In this document: in pieces, positions 20,539 through 30,961 of the stretch
Numbering within the stretch: the stretch's first letter is position 1
Layout: the number at the start of each line of letters is the position of its first letter
Origin: Arbacia lixula
Lineage: Eukaryota > Echinodermata > Echinoidea > Arbacioida > Arbaciidae
Assembly (NCBI GenBank): GCA_963669155.1
Contig: OZ022576.1
Coordinates: 40,111,807 to 40,175,806, forward strand
Direction: 5' to 3'
Length of the DNA: 64,000 nt
Position numbers and translations under genes: made by a program
The notes under the pieces: generated by a model
Told to the model about the DNA's origin: nothing
The model's database searches: none
Seen by the model: only the letters and a program-made list of their open reading frames with translations

Positions 20539-20697
20539 ACGGCCCTATTGCATCAAATTTACCAGTAATGGTAACTTTGCTCCCAATGGAAATTCCAATT
20601 TAAACCTTGAATTTGATTGGCCGTCAAGGGTTGTTTGCGGTAGTTTCCATTCATGGCAGAGTTACCATGAATGGTAAGTTGTATGCAACGGGGCCCA
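20539..20697. mobile_element. 'TTGCAT-TTACC' MITE, copy 3
   Basis: ggccctattgcatcaaattt then accagtaatggtaac at the left is mirrored by gttaccatgaatggtaagtt then gtatgcaacggggccc at the right. Same family as 3775, 13041 and 52609. Confidence 0.75.
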
Positions 20698-21420
20698 GAT
20701 ATGTTGTGATAATAGTCACATTTTCTTTTCATTGATATAGTGAATAAGCCAATCCTACTCACATGAATGATAATTCATTTGCTTATGTCCCTTCTTGAAA
20801 TAAGATATGAATATTGAAAGATTGTTGCCTAGGTGTGACATGAAGGAAAAGAGTGTTGTTTTTTAATGAGAATGAAAGAGGGAGAGAAGAGATCCAGATA
20901 GAGTAGAGTCAGTGGAAGGAGAAAGAGGAGAGTGACATTATAATGGGCAAATATAATTATGAAGAATGGAGTTTAATCAAGGGAAATATTGACAATCAAG
21001 TCGAGAACAAAGAGGTGAACAAGTTAATGAGATAGATTACTTAAATGCAGTTATTTTTCTCAGATTGGTTGGAAAATAAGCTGCAAGATGGATTCCTATT
21101 TTGAATATTCACGCCTTTACATTTTCTTGATACATGTAATTGGAATTATGAAACAAAAGCCTTATGAGTGTAAGCTGAAAGGTTAGCTTACCTTAGAGGC
21201 AAAGTGCATGTGGGATCACGGCATGAAAAACCTGAAGGAAACAAACATCTTTGATAGATTGCAATCTGCTGCAGTTTTGGTCAACTTCATGAAACAAAAT
21301 CCGGATGGAGGAGCCAAAAATATAGTTTATATTGTCTGATGAAAAAAATGGATTGAGAATTGAACTATTTTAAATGACTCAATCTTGTTTTGAGATTATG
21401 ATTGTTTCTTAACCCTAAAA
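20698..21420. other. Non-coding, no gene recognised
   Basis: AT-rich, with a short GA-rich stretch (about 20870-20940). No supported element or ORF. Confidence 0.4.
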
Positions 21421-21421
21421 T

Positions 21422-21536
21422 GCCCCCCCCCCCCCCCCCTCGACGTTTCATTACGGAGCCACTCCCGGGGGGCAGAACAGTCCAAAAAGCCCAGCCTGAT
21501 TAGGGTTAAGACAGCTTCGCATATAACCCCCCCCCC

Positions 21537-21602
<66 letters not shown>
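21422..21602. repeat. poly-C runs and (CA)n microsatellite
   Basis: C17 at about 21423-21439, C11 at about 21527-21537, then about 32 CA units to 21602 with one G interruption. The Val/Cys-rich frames are artefacts. Confidence 0.92.
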
Positions 21603-21606
<4 letters not shown>

Positions 21607-21631
21607 AACAAACACACACATACCCTCACAC

Positions 21632-21836
21632 CAGCGGCGTAGCTAAGATTTTTTTCAGGGGCGGGAGAGGGGGCACTGGGGGACCTTGAAATTTTGCAGG
21701 GGGGCACCAAAATATTGTGTGCCAGATGAAATGCTGCTCTATGGGAATCATGTGGGGGGAACCTGGGGCAGCTGGGGGGGGGGGGGGGCACGTGCCACCG
21801 GCCCCCCCCCCCCCCCCCCCCATGTGTACGGCCCTG
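21632..21836. mobile_element. hAT-like MITE with 8-bp target-site duplication
   Basis: The left end cagcggcgtagctaag and the right end (reverse complement cagggccgtacacatg) are imperfect TIRs of the CAG-GG-type typical of hAT elements. Flanking octamers cctcacac (21624-21631) and cttcacac (21837-21844) differ by one base, fitting the 8-bp hAT target duplication. The interior is G-rich with homopolymers; no transposase. Such 'ggcgtagc' elements are very common in marine invertebrates. Confidence 0.75.
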
Positions 21837-21899
21837 CTTCACACTCACTAACACACATCAGCAAGATTATACATGTTGTGAAGCCATACCCGCGGTCAT

Positions 21900-24200
21900 G
21901 ATTATCAGGCGTATAATAGACCAGATCGTAGTTACACTATGGTCGGACAATCATCTGAATTAACAATTACCAGAATGCAGACTGGGATTCTTTTTTTAAC
22001 CTGTATTCGATGATGGTTGTAAAGACATTTTATAGTGTACCGATTTTCTCTGTGAAAAGTACAAATGATATGAGGTCATGTGTACGAGCATTAATCTGGT
22101 CATGCAAACATTGCAACCACGAACTGGCTTATTGGATGCGGTCTGTTTGGTTTGATTTGGGTATTTAACGAGAATAAAACCCTTATAATTATTTGAATTA
22201 GAAAAACAAGCAAACTGATAAACCAGAGAAATAGATTGGCAAATTTTGAGAAAAGTCACTCCTATAATCAAAGTTATTTGAAAAGCTGAATCACTAGCCC
22301 TGTTATCTTGCTTTTTTAACCCAAAATAGACAATAAATATATGTTCTTGTTATTGTCTTGTCAACTCATTGTACACAGGAACAATATAAATGACTTACAA
22401 TACGCCATTGTAGACCAATGTAGGTGCTAATGAAGGCCTAATGGTCATAGTTCAGTAATTAGTCATCATAATCTTCCAATTTTCATAACTTCATTTTCAT
22501 GCGTCTGCTTTCCGATGTGTCTTTTTTTTTTATGTAACTCATCTTATCTGGTTTTTCATTTTCCTTCCATTTGAATTTCTCTAGATTTGTTTTCGGGCTC
22601 TTCATTTATAGCTATGCATCTTGTAATTGTATAATTAAAATTTAATGATTTTAGGAACTCAGCAAGTCAAAATGCAAGCCCGCACGACTGGTTTTCCCCC
22701 TAACTAATCTCATTAAATCTCGTTTTGACTTCGGGGAAAACCTGCGATAGCCAGGGTGGGACTCCACTGTAGCCTCCTTAGTCATGAATCTCAAATCGGG
22801 AGTCACTTATATGCATGCGCTTGTATTATCATATTAGATTTTGACTTGTTGACTACAAACATACAATAACGATATTGGAAACAGTATAAATCGTCATTGT
22901 TGAATGTAATTTGAAAATGTTTGATACCGTTTCAGTCAAGCATTGTGTTAGAGGCCATTTTATAGGCCTTATGCATCACGAAGACCCTGTCTGACAGTTT
23001 TCCCGACGTCGCAACATAAAAGTAGATAACTAAAACAAAGAATTACCAGTGGATCGCATGAAAAAAAAATCTGTGATATGGAATTATATTCAGACACTGG
23101 AAAGATTATTTTTATTAATCAGTTCGTAGTTCCAAAACATTATTAAGGTGGTGGCCCCGTAGCATATCATGAAATCGTGTATATATTTAGTAACTAGCGC
23201 CATTTAGGCTACTAGTACACTGTCAAGCAAAAAACGCGAGTTTTAAGATCGCGATCTGAGAAAAATCGCTGTTTTTGCTGGACAGTGTATCATTGTTTGA
23301 TTATTGTGTCCATTCTGTTAGAAACGTAAAATTAATTACACAAATATTCATGGATTATTCACACAGCAAATCAAATTGATCTTAAGTATGGACATAATGG
23401 AGTATGAATATATACGTTACATTTATTGCAACCTGACATCATACAAAAATGTCAACGGTTGCCTTTGTTTAAACTTACTAACACAGAGACAATATTTAGG
23501 CTAAATATCAAAACAAAGGGCATCAAAACGATTATATGGTTGTCATCTGTTTTGGCACTCGTATAGTGACGATCCGGACAAAATTGTATTGTTTTTTGTT
23601 TTCTCATGAAGTATTGTGAATTTGTAATGATGAAATGTTTCCAAAATGAGAGAAGCACGATTCCGCAATATCGCGAAACCCTGATTTAACGAAACATATC
23701 AAGAAACTATAGGCCTATACAAGAGTCATTAGTGAAATTGTTTGTCAAAATGTTAAACTTGCATGGGCCTATATGCACGTTTAAGGAGCGCGTTTTTGCT
23801 GATGGAAACGAAAATAGAGATCCTTGTATTAGATGTGCGAATAATGAAACCTAGACTATGATAGGCCTAGATAATCATGTCGAATTTCTTTGTGATATCA
23901 AATCAAAGCCAACCATTTTATACTGCATGGGAAAAACGCAAGTTTATAGGCCTACATTGGGCATTGTTTTCCGTAATTTATCCAACTAGATTTAGTTTAA
24001 AACAGCAGTGCAGAATGGCTGAACGTCTCGATTAGGGCCTACTCGACAAAAAAAGGTTGAAATCGCTCTTGAAATCGGCGAAGTTCTCACCAGTGACTAT
24101 TTACTAGAAACCTGTTGCAAGTTATACATAGGCCCACACCAATGCCCTAAATTGATTGACAGAATATTGTCGTGAAATATGAAAGACTGAAAATACTATA
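21900..24200. other. Non-repetitive, non-coding stretch
   Basis: Lacks the usual MITEs and long simple repeats. A recurrent taggcct(a/t) motif (for example at about 23710 and 23870) is visible. No convincing exon was found. It lies upstream of the CpG-rich stretch at 24230 and could include distal regulatory sequence. Confidence 0.35.
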
Positions 24201-24229
24201 TTCATAGGCATCATCCTTGAGGAAAATGC

Positions 24230-24530
24230 GTGGTTGCGGACCATTCGCGATGCGGTGTGCGGAGCCCAAAATAAACCATATTACGTAATCGCTGCGGCTG
24301 CTTCTAAAACGAGATCATTTGTCGATTTAGGGACATCTCGTCAATTTTACGTCATTTTGCAATGCTGCTGTGAAGTGAGCCATTTGCGCTGCATGCATAT
24401 GCGGCGCACGTATGTGACGTCATTCCACGAGCGAGTTTCTGCTCCGGATTGTCATCGAACAAATAATGCTCTATTTTGTCGATTTTGGACAACAAAATCT
24501 GCAGAGTGATTGTCACGGAAGGGATGTGAG
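24230..24530. promoter_or_regulatory. CpG-rich promoter-like stretch with three bZIP/CRE sites
   Basis: A locally CpG-rich segment with TTACGTAA (24281-24288), TTACGTCA (24347-24354) and a perfect CRE TGACGTCA (24415-24422) within about 140 bp, followed by a good donor (ggat|GTGAGT, about 24526). The open + frame at 24234-24509 has no recognised domain. It could be the promoter and first exon of an unidentified gene or non-coding RNA. Orientation is unproven. Confidence 0.35.
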
Positions 24531-25018
24531 TCTTTCACTGAGTTGGTATGTATGTTTCGACAAAATTCCGTATATTTGTAACCAGATCGTGAATTTAATT
24601 GGCTTTTCATTAGGTTGGGCAACGAGCCGACTGCGGCTAACACAGCATGAATAATATAGTACGGGAGCATGCTAACGTTAGTGATTACCTTCCCACTCAT
24701 GGTGAATGCGCGATTGAATGTGTGTAATTGCAATGTCAAAGCAAAACTCCCTGTGACTGTGTGAGTGTGACTGAGTGAAAATATATTTTGCCCTACGAGC
24801 TTCACCTAGACTAGTATCACACTAGTATTAGTAATTGTATGGTAACATCGCATTGCCACCGCTATTTTCTTTACTAATTAATCTATCATTATTAATTTAC
24901 TTAAATTAACCAAAATGTTAATGAATAGACCAAAGCCACAGACAAGATGCACATTGTTAGTCACTATCTAGTGCCGTGGGTATTCTGTTACCTTCTGGGT
25001 GAGCATTTGTGCAAGTTG

Positions 25019-25260
25019 GGCGCTAATGCACTTTGGTATCCCACTAGTTTTATGAATTTTAACCCTAAACCTAACCCTGACCCTAACCCTAACCCTAAAC
25101 CTAATTCTAAACCTAACCCTAACCCTAACCCCAGACAAAATATTTGCTGTTTAATTCGTCCAAAACAGTGATTTCTAGATCACTTCCTGCCAACGACAAT
25201 CAGTATTGCAGCATTATATGTGCATTATATATGATGGATACCAAAGTGCATTAGCACCTG
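25019..25260. mobile_element. TIR element with telomere-like (CCCTAA)n core and short TSD
   Basis: gcgctaatgcactttggtat at the left is inverted at the right (ataccaaagtgcattagcac). tgcaagttg directly flanks both ends, a 9-bp duplication. The interior contains about 11 degenerate CCCTAA-like hexamers (25063-25133) and ttctagatcacttcctgcca. The same interior recurs at 30700-30870 with different ends. Non-coding; the Pro/Asn-rich frame is the hexamer repeat. Confidence 0.8.
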
Positions 25261-25261
25261 C

Positions 25262-28030
25262 AAGTTGAATCCCCATGAATGTATAATTATCCTGAATCAA
25301 TAATGGATGGGCGGTAGACTTACCGGGAAGACAAGTAGGTCTACAACAATTTACCTTTTTCATGACCAGTTAAGACTTTGCTCTCCTCAGCTTCAAAAAC
25401 AATCCTTCAAATCCTTATTGTGTAGATCTACATTGTAATTTGTTTACAATATCCCAATAATCACGCTGTGAAAATTTTACAGCGATCTGATTTCCTGTTT
25501 CATGATAATGGCGAAACTAATGGACCCGTCTTTAATGTTACTTATTGCACAAATGCGGGGCTTCATTAATACAACACACATGATCACATTATTCCCATGG
25601 GAAGGTCAAATTGTGCACTCATTGTTCTACGTTTGATTCCCTTTGTTTTACTATGGGCGTCAGCTTAACAACTGGGCGGTGTCAAAACAGTAGAATCTTG
25701 TGCATTTTGAATGTGTGACAGCAGAGTCAATGCAAATTGAAAACATTGATCAAGGATAATCGAGCTTGGCAACTTTCTGCTATAGAAAATACTAGAAGCT
25801 TATTTTCATGAAGTCATTAATGAAGTTTGATTTTCCTGCAATTATTGACATGTAGTAACTTTAAGACTCCAGAATTTTGATTAAAATTGCCATCAACCCC
25901 AAATTATTTCCAATATTTTTTGGTTATATTCATATGTTAGTATATTTCTACAACCATTGCAGCTCCGAAATGTGCGTAAATTTACTTTACCGAGTGAGTA
26001 GACAACCGAATCATGACATAAATTGAGGATATCGGAAATCATAATTGATTGAGTGATTTTTTTTGTTATGAACTTATGGTACATTGAATTTGTGTGAATG
26101 GAGCTGCACTCCATCTCATGTTGATGATTTCTACAATGAATTCACCATTGAAATAGCCACACATGGCTGAATCATGGGCACATTCAATATTCTAGACCCT
26201 TTACTGTGTGATTGCATTTAGTTGCATTTTTAAGCAAGCCTAACATGCTAGCAGCCGCACAGATCAGCTGATTTTGGATTTGCAGAGTCCCCTCAGCCAT
26301 TATTAAAAATAATGCGTTACAAGGAACAAATTATTTATCCGTTATGCATTCTCAGGAGCTAAATTTGTTTTTTCAAATGTCATGCCATGTTTAATACAAA
26401 TGTCATGAAATATGCCTGGTATTTTACCCCATTAGTAATAATGATTTTCACAGTGGCCCTTTATTGCATTGCTGGGGATAAATCATCAAATATATTTTTC
26501 ACTGAGTCACAAAATAAATCCATGGACATCAAGTAATGTCCATTATGCATCTGGAGGTTTCCAGTAGCTCTACCTATTTATGATAATACATGTACATTTG
26601 TATTTTTTAGGCTGTCTGATATTCAGGATCTACTAAATGTGCATTTGGCTTAAATTATGTATGTGTGTTTTACATGTAGGCTAAAATGTACTTTGCTTTT
26701 GATTAGTGACAAAAATGAAAATACACTGGGGGTCAGGGCAATTAAAGGCATTCTGAACTGACATTTTGTACAAAATGGAAATTGGTCTACTGTTTACGTG
26801 TCAATGTAAAACACCATGGAGTTTATATGAGCCTGTGAAAGTTTAGGCCCCATCCTCTCGCACAACTCAGCAAACAATTCTCCAAATTCCCATGAAAGCC
26901 AATTACATTGGCATAGGCTTCTACTGGGATCAGAGGATCATTCACTGAGATGTGTAATAGTTGAGTCGCGTCAATCCCTACAGTGTATGAAAGATGGTGC
27001 CCTACAGTATGCACTTTAAGCCTCTGAAATATAATAATGACTTCTCTAAATAGCAAGTGTCATGGCTAATAAATGACATTACAATAAAAAAAAAAATCTG
27101 ACAAGCTTTATTTGTACCCCCCCCCCCCCATCCCCCATCAATGCAAAATATGATGTCATACTTTACTCATTAACAACATCTGACATATGGATACTTTGGA
27201 AAAGAGCTACTGTAGCTAGTCTCAGTTAGAACTGTTACAGTATGAACTGCATGGTTAGTTTTTGCAATGAGTAGGGAGAAATTGACAGTCTAATACAGCC
27301 AGAGCAACCTTGCACGGATGTAAATTAATGGCATAGAGGCAGGTTTTTTTTTGTGGGTCCACTACGAAGTGGCCAGATGGCATTGTTTCTGGCTTATTTG
27401 TGTTGTAAAAGATAAAAAGCCAGTTTTTTTTTTCTACCCAAAATGATCAAATGGGATAAATCATGGAATGACAGGTACCCACACTTATCATTCCATTATG
27501 TGTTCATAAAGCGCAAAAGCACAAAGCTTGTTATGTAACTTGGAAAACTGGGTGATATATTCTGAGGAAAACTCCAAAAGTCTCTCCGTATGCCATCACA
27601 TGTATGTACAGTGTATGACAGGTTATCATGTTGAGCACATTTTCTGAAATTCCAAACTTTCTTCTATCAGTGTTAATTCTTCAGAGAGGATTGTATCAGA
27701 GCTTCTTTGTGGAATTGCCCTAAGTTTCCATATTTCATTTGTGAGTGGAATGAAATCCTGATGATGAATGTACATGTTGTTAAATGAAAGTAGAAATATG
27801 AGAGAAACAGATCGTCCAAAGTATGACATTGATAAGAAAGAAATGTAAATATTGCCTTGTAAAAATCTGTGATCATAAGCCCTTGAGTTTTGTGCTGTAG
27901 ACCTTTGATTATCTGATTGCTGATGTTAATACTGTCTTTAAATTGTAAATTGATCATCAAATGTCCATGAAAAACCTTGATTGTTAGACCAAATACAAAT
28001 GGTATTTGTATGTTTCTTCCTACTCCTTTA
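25262..28030. other. Non-coding stretch, no gene recognised
   Basis: AT-rich, low repeat content. A poly-C run at about 27117-27129 and a degraded ccactacgaagtggcc...ggcatt fragment at about 27358-27385 (the family of the 18069 array). Frames such as 27673-28035 (-) show no recognisable domain. Confidence 0.4.
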
Positions 28031-28032
28031 TA

Positions 28033-28262
28033 CACTCCAGCTCATGGGAATTGGCATAGGGAAAGGGAAAGGGGGAAAAGGGACAGAGCCACAGTTTTAA
28101 ACCATGGTATATTTTGTCCAGTTCAGCATGAAACATGATGCTTTTTAGGCTAAAGCATCGTGTTTCATGCTGAACTGGACAAAATATACCACGGCTTAAA
28201 ACTGCGGCTCCTTCCCTTTCTTCCCTTCCCTTTCCCTATGCCAATTCCTTTAAGCTGTTGTG
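28033..28262. mobile_element. Palindromic TA-flanked MITE, copy 2 of 4
   Basis: A 230-bp foldback with the same cactccagctca... ends and gaaacatgatgctttttagg centre as the copy at 8351; flanked by TA at 28031-28032 and 28263-28264. Confidence 0.9.
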
Positions 28263-28572
28263 TAAATGTTTGTTTATATATGAACTCTGATTTATCCTTT
28301 AGAGAGCAACATATTCAAACAGTTACTACATGTACAGGTTACGTGTACAACATGAAAAACATGCTCATTGTTCAAACATCCCCAATTTTATTTCAGAGTG
28401 TAGTTTGAGTAGCTTTCCACTCCTCTGTCTTAAAAAACTCCTTTTCTGCCAAACATTAAGTAAATTTCCACTCTCAAATTCAGTGCACATCTGTTCTTTC
28501 TCCTGTTCAACACTCCTTTTGTAACTATCAATAAATCCATACTCTTCTCCATTTTTGTTAAAACTCTGATCC

Positions 28573-28983
28573 TAGATTTTAGTGAAAGGGCTTCCTGGGG
28601 TAATTTCAATTTACAAAGAAATTTTAGGCATACACCCAGTAGTAAGGATAGCGTGCTCCATCCTGTAAATGAACGAAAAACAAGTCAGACAAAAATCTTG
28701 GAACCAGACGGGATTTGAACCTGCAGTCTACTGCTTACCGGGCAGCGACTTAACCACACAAGCTATTTCTAGTTCACGGGTCAAGACACGACAACATGGA
28801 AACAAATACCCGAAAGAGTCTCATTTCATCTGACTCATTAATATTCATGAGTAGTCCGCCGTAGGGACAATTCGGCTAGATTTTAGTGAAAGGGCTTCCT
28901 GGGGTAATTTCAATTTACAAAGAAATTTTAGGCATACGCCCAGTAGTAAGGATAGCGTGCTCCATCCTGTAAATGAACGAATG
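28573..28983 (-). mobile_element. tRNA-derived composite with 104-bp direct terminal repeats
   Basis: Two 104-bp copies (28573-28676 and 28877-28980) differ at one visible base. They bracket about 200 bp that includes a minus-strand tRNA-like segment (28702-28765). The whole is flanked by the 11-bp duplication aactctgatcc (28562-28572 and 28984-28994), so it inserted as one unit. The tRNA-like part has B box GGTTCAAATCC. Read on the minus strand this is body, head, body. It could be a SINE whose tail was transduced, two nested SINEs, or a miniature LTR-type element; no ORF. Confidence 0.75.
28702..28765 (-). repeat. tRNA-like head of a SINE (not a functional tRNA)
   Basis: The minus strand reads GCTTGTGTGGTTAAGTCGCT then GCCCGGTAAGCAGTAGACTG and CAGGTTCAAATCCCGTCTGG. 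The A-box-like and B-box motifs are correctly spaced, but no closed acceptor stem is evident. The minus-strand segment at 53799-53866 is similar. Confidence 0.7.
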
Positions 28984-28994
28984 AACTCTGATCC

Positions 28995-30570
28995 TGTTTT
29001 AAAAACTTTTCTTCCTCCCTTACTTTTGCTTTCTTTCATAGCTCCTAGTCAATTACCTCAATATTTTTTAAGCCAATGCTACATTTAACAAATCCCTGTT
29101 CCACTCCTTGATAGATATAAGCTTATCCTGCTCCTCAGTTTTACCAAACATCCGATCCTGTGCACTTGATATTAAATCCCCACTCCCCTTCAAAACTTTG
29201 AGTAATATTTGTGCTCCTTCATTTGAACAAACTCTTGATCCTTCATAACTTTTGATAAATCCCTGCTGTCCTCAATGAATTTAAATTAACATACTTCTAT
29301 GTTTTTCACAAAATTCCTCATCCTTTCTGACTCCGCTCTCCCCCGTGTCTTTTAGTAATCAAGCTTTTATGTTTGAACAAACTCCTATTCCTCCCTTACC
29401 TTAATAAAGTTTGTATATTTTTCTAATTCTATGGGTCAAATGGAGATTAAGGGCTTTCAGAATTTGTATTCTTTCTTTCTATTGCCCTCAAAGTTCATTA
29501 GTCTACTTTAGTTGATCACTCTGGTTTTGGTAGTTTAGGAGCCTTTTCCCCTTTAGAGCAGTTGAGAGTGCAGTTGTGTGAACTGTACACATGGAGAAGC
29601 CCAAGCTAGGCACAGGGCAATCGTGACAGGGCACCCATCCAAGACTGGGCTTAAACCAAGAGGGGAAACCCAAGGCATCCGATCGAAATTGAGGAAAATT
29701 AGGCGGAAATAGGAGAGCGCTGAATTCTCTCTTACAGAGAGTTCCTCTCCCCTCTACATATAATAGGTGAAAACTAGTACAAACCTGTGTACATGTACAG
29801 TGTACGCTCCTTTACCTTGTGCGCAAACTGCTCTTTGCCAGAAGTCACATTCCTTGCTTACTATTGAGAGGGGGTGAAAGGGATTCTATTTCAGACAAGT
29901 AAGTTCAGGAAAGAACATACACCCACATTACATTCACAAGCAGGTTCTGAAATGCCCCTGTGCATTTAGGTAGATATAGTGACAGGCTTACTAAAGAAAC
30001 CTCTGTGACTTGCTCTCTCTGTTTTCTCATATCAGCATTCAAAAAGCATATCAACCAAGTTTGTACATCTGAAGACTGATTCTTGTTTTGTTCCCTTATG
30101 TCAAAAGAATTTCAAGTTTGAATGAACAAAGGTCCTTATGAAGAAGTTGAAGTTGTTGTGTGTTATCAAAATTACCAAATATACAACAGAAGTGCATCAA
30201 ATGTACCCCTCCCCTCTCGAATGTATGTTATTGTATGCTGGAGTGGATTTGGCTACTTAATTGAATATTACATTTTACACACCTTTCAGAGCTACATGTA
30301 CATGTATACACAGTATACATTTAATGGTTAATAAACCTGTGCAGTTAAAATTTCAGTTTTTATAGGCAAAGCAAATTTTCTTATTAGTGATTGTGGCACT
30401 TCTTTAGTGTTTGCTGGTGGAAAGGTAGCATACCAGTTGAATGTGGAAATTAAATTTTTCTAGCTTGCCATTGTAATGGTTGTGATCGATACATATTGTA
30501 CAGGTGTATGTGCGTAGTCCAATAACATAAAACTAGTCTGTGGTGTAAATGTTTGAACAAAGCACCTTCT
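28995..30570. other. Non-coding, T/C-rich stretch
   Basis: About 28480-29420 is pyrimidine-biased with recurring 'ctcctgttc/aaactcctattc'-like phrases, perhaps an old degenerate repeat. About 29580-29760 is more G+C-rich without a recognisable product. No gene called. Confidence 0.4.
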
Positions 30571-30572
30571 TT

Positions 30573-30961
30573 AATTCTCCCTATCGCATATAGCCCTCCG
30601 AATCTGAACGTGTGTGGCGCTCTAATTATTTTACCTTTAATTCTTGGGATACGAACTTCCGGTCCACGTACATCCCGTACAATAGGGACCACGGTTTCCC
30701 ACTAATTTTATGAATTTTAACTCTAAAGCTAACCCTGACCCTTACCCTAACCCTAAACCTAATTCTATACCAAACCCTGACCATAACCTTAACCCTAGAT
30801 AAATTGTTCACTGATTAATTCATCCAAAAAAAGCGATTTCTAGATCACTTTGCGCCGACAACAAACTTTTACCGGAAGTATATGTTCCAAGAGCAATCGA
30901 TCAGATATCGGTATCGCGAGGTGATATCGCTGGATATCGGCTATATGCGATAGGGAGAATT
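30573..30961. mobile_element. 389-bp TIR element with telomere-like core
   Basis: aattctccctatcgcatata at the left is exactly inverted at the right (...tatgcgatagggagaatt). A second inverted pair, tcttgggatacgaacttccg and its right-hand inverse (about 30875-30895), lies inside. The core (about 30700-30860) contains CCCTAA-like hexamers plus ttctagatcactt, shared with the element at 25019, but the termini are unrelated to it. Confidence 0.75.

Noticed and set aside
24947..25171. PNPDPNPNPKPNSKPNPNPN-like repeat protein
   Set aside because: Translation of degenerate telomere-like hexamers within a TIR element.
28702..28765. Functional tRNA gene
   Set aside because: Has A- and B-box-like motifs but no proper acceptor stem; sits within a repeated element, so treated as a SINE head.
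29590..29650. Possible 5S rRNA fragment (gggcacccatccaagactgg)
   Set aside because: Only a short partial resemblance to the 5S 3' half; no A/C boxes or the conserved remainder.
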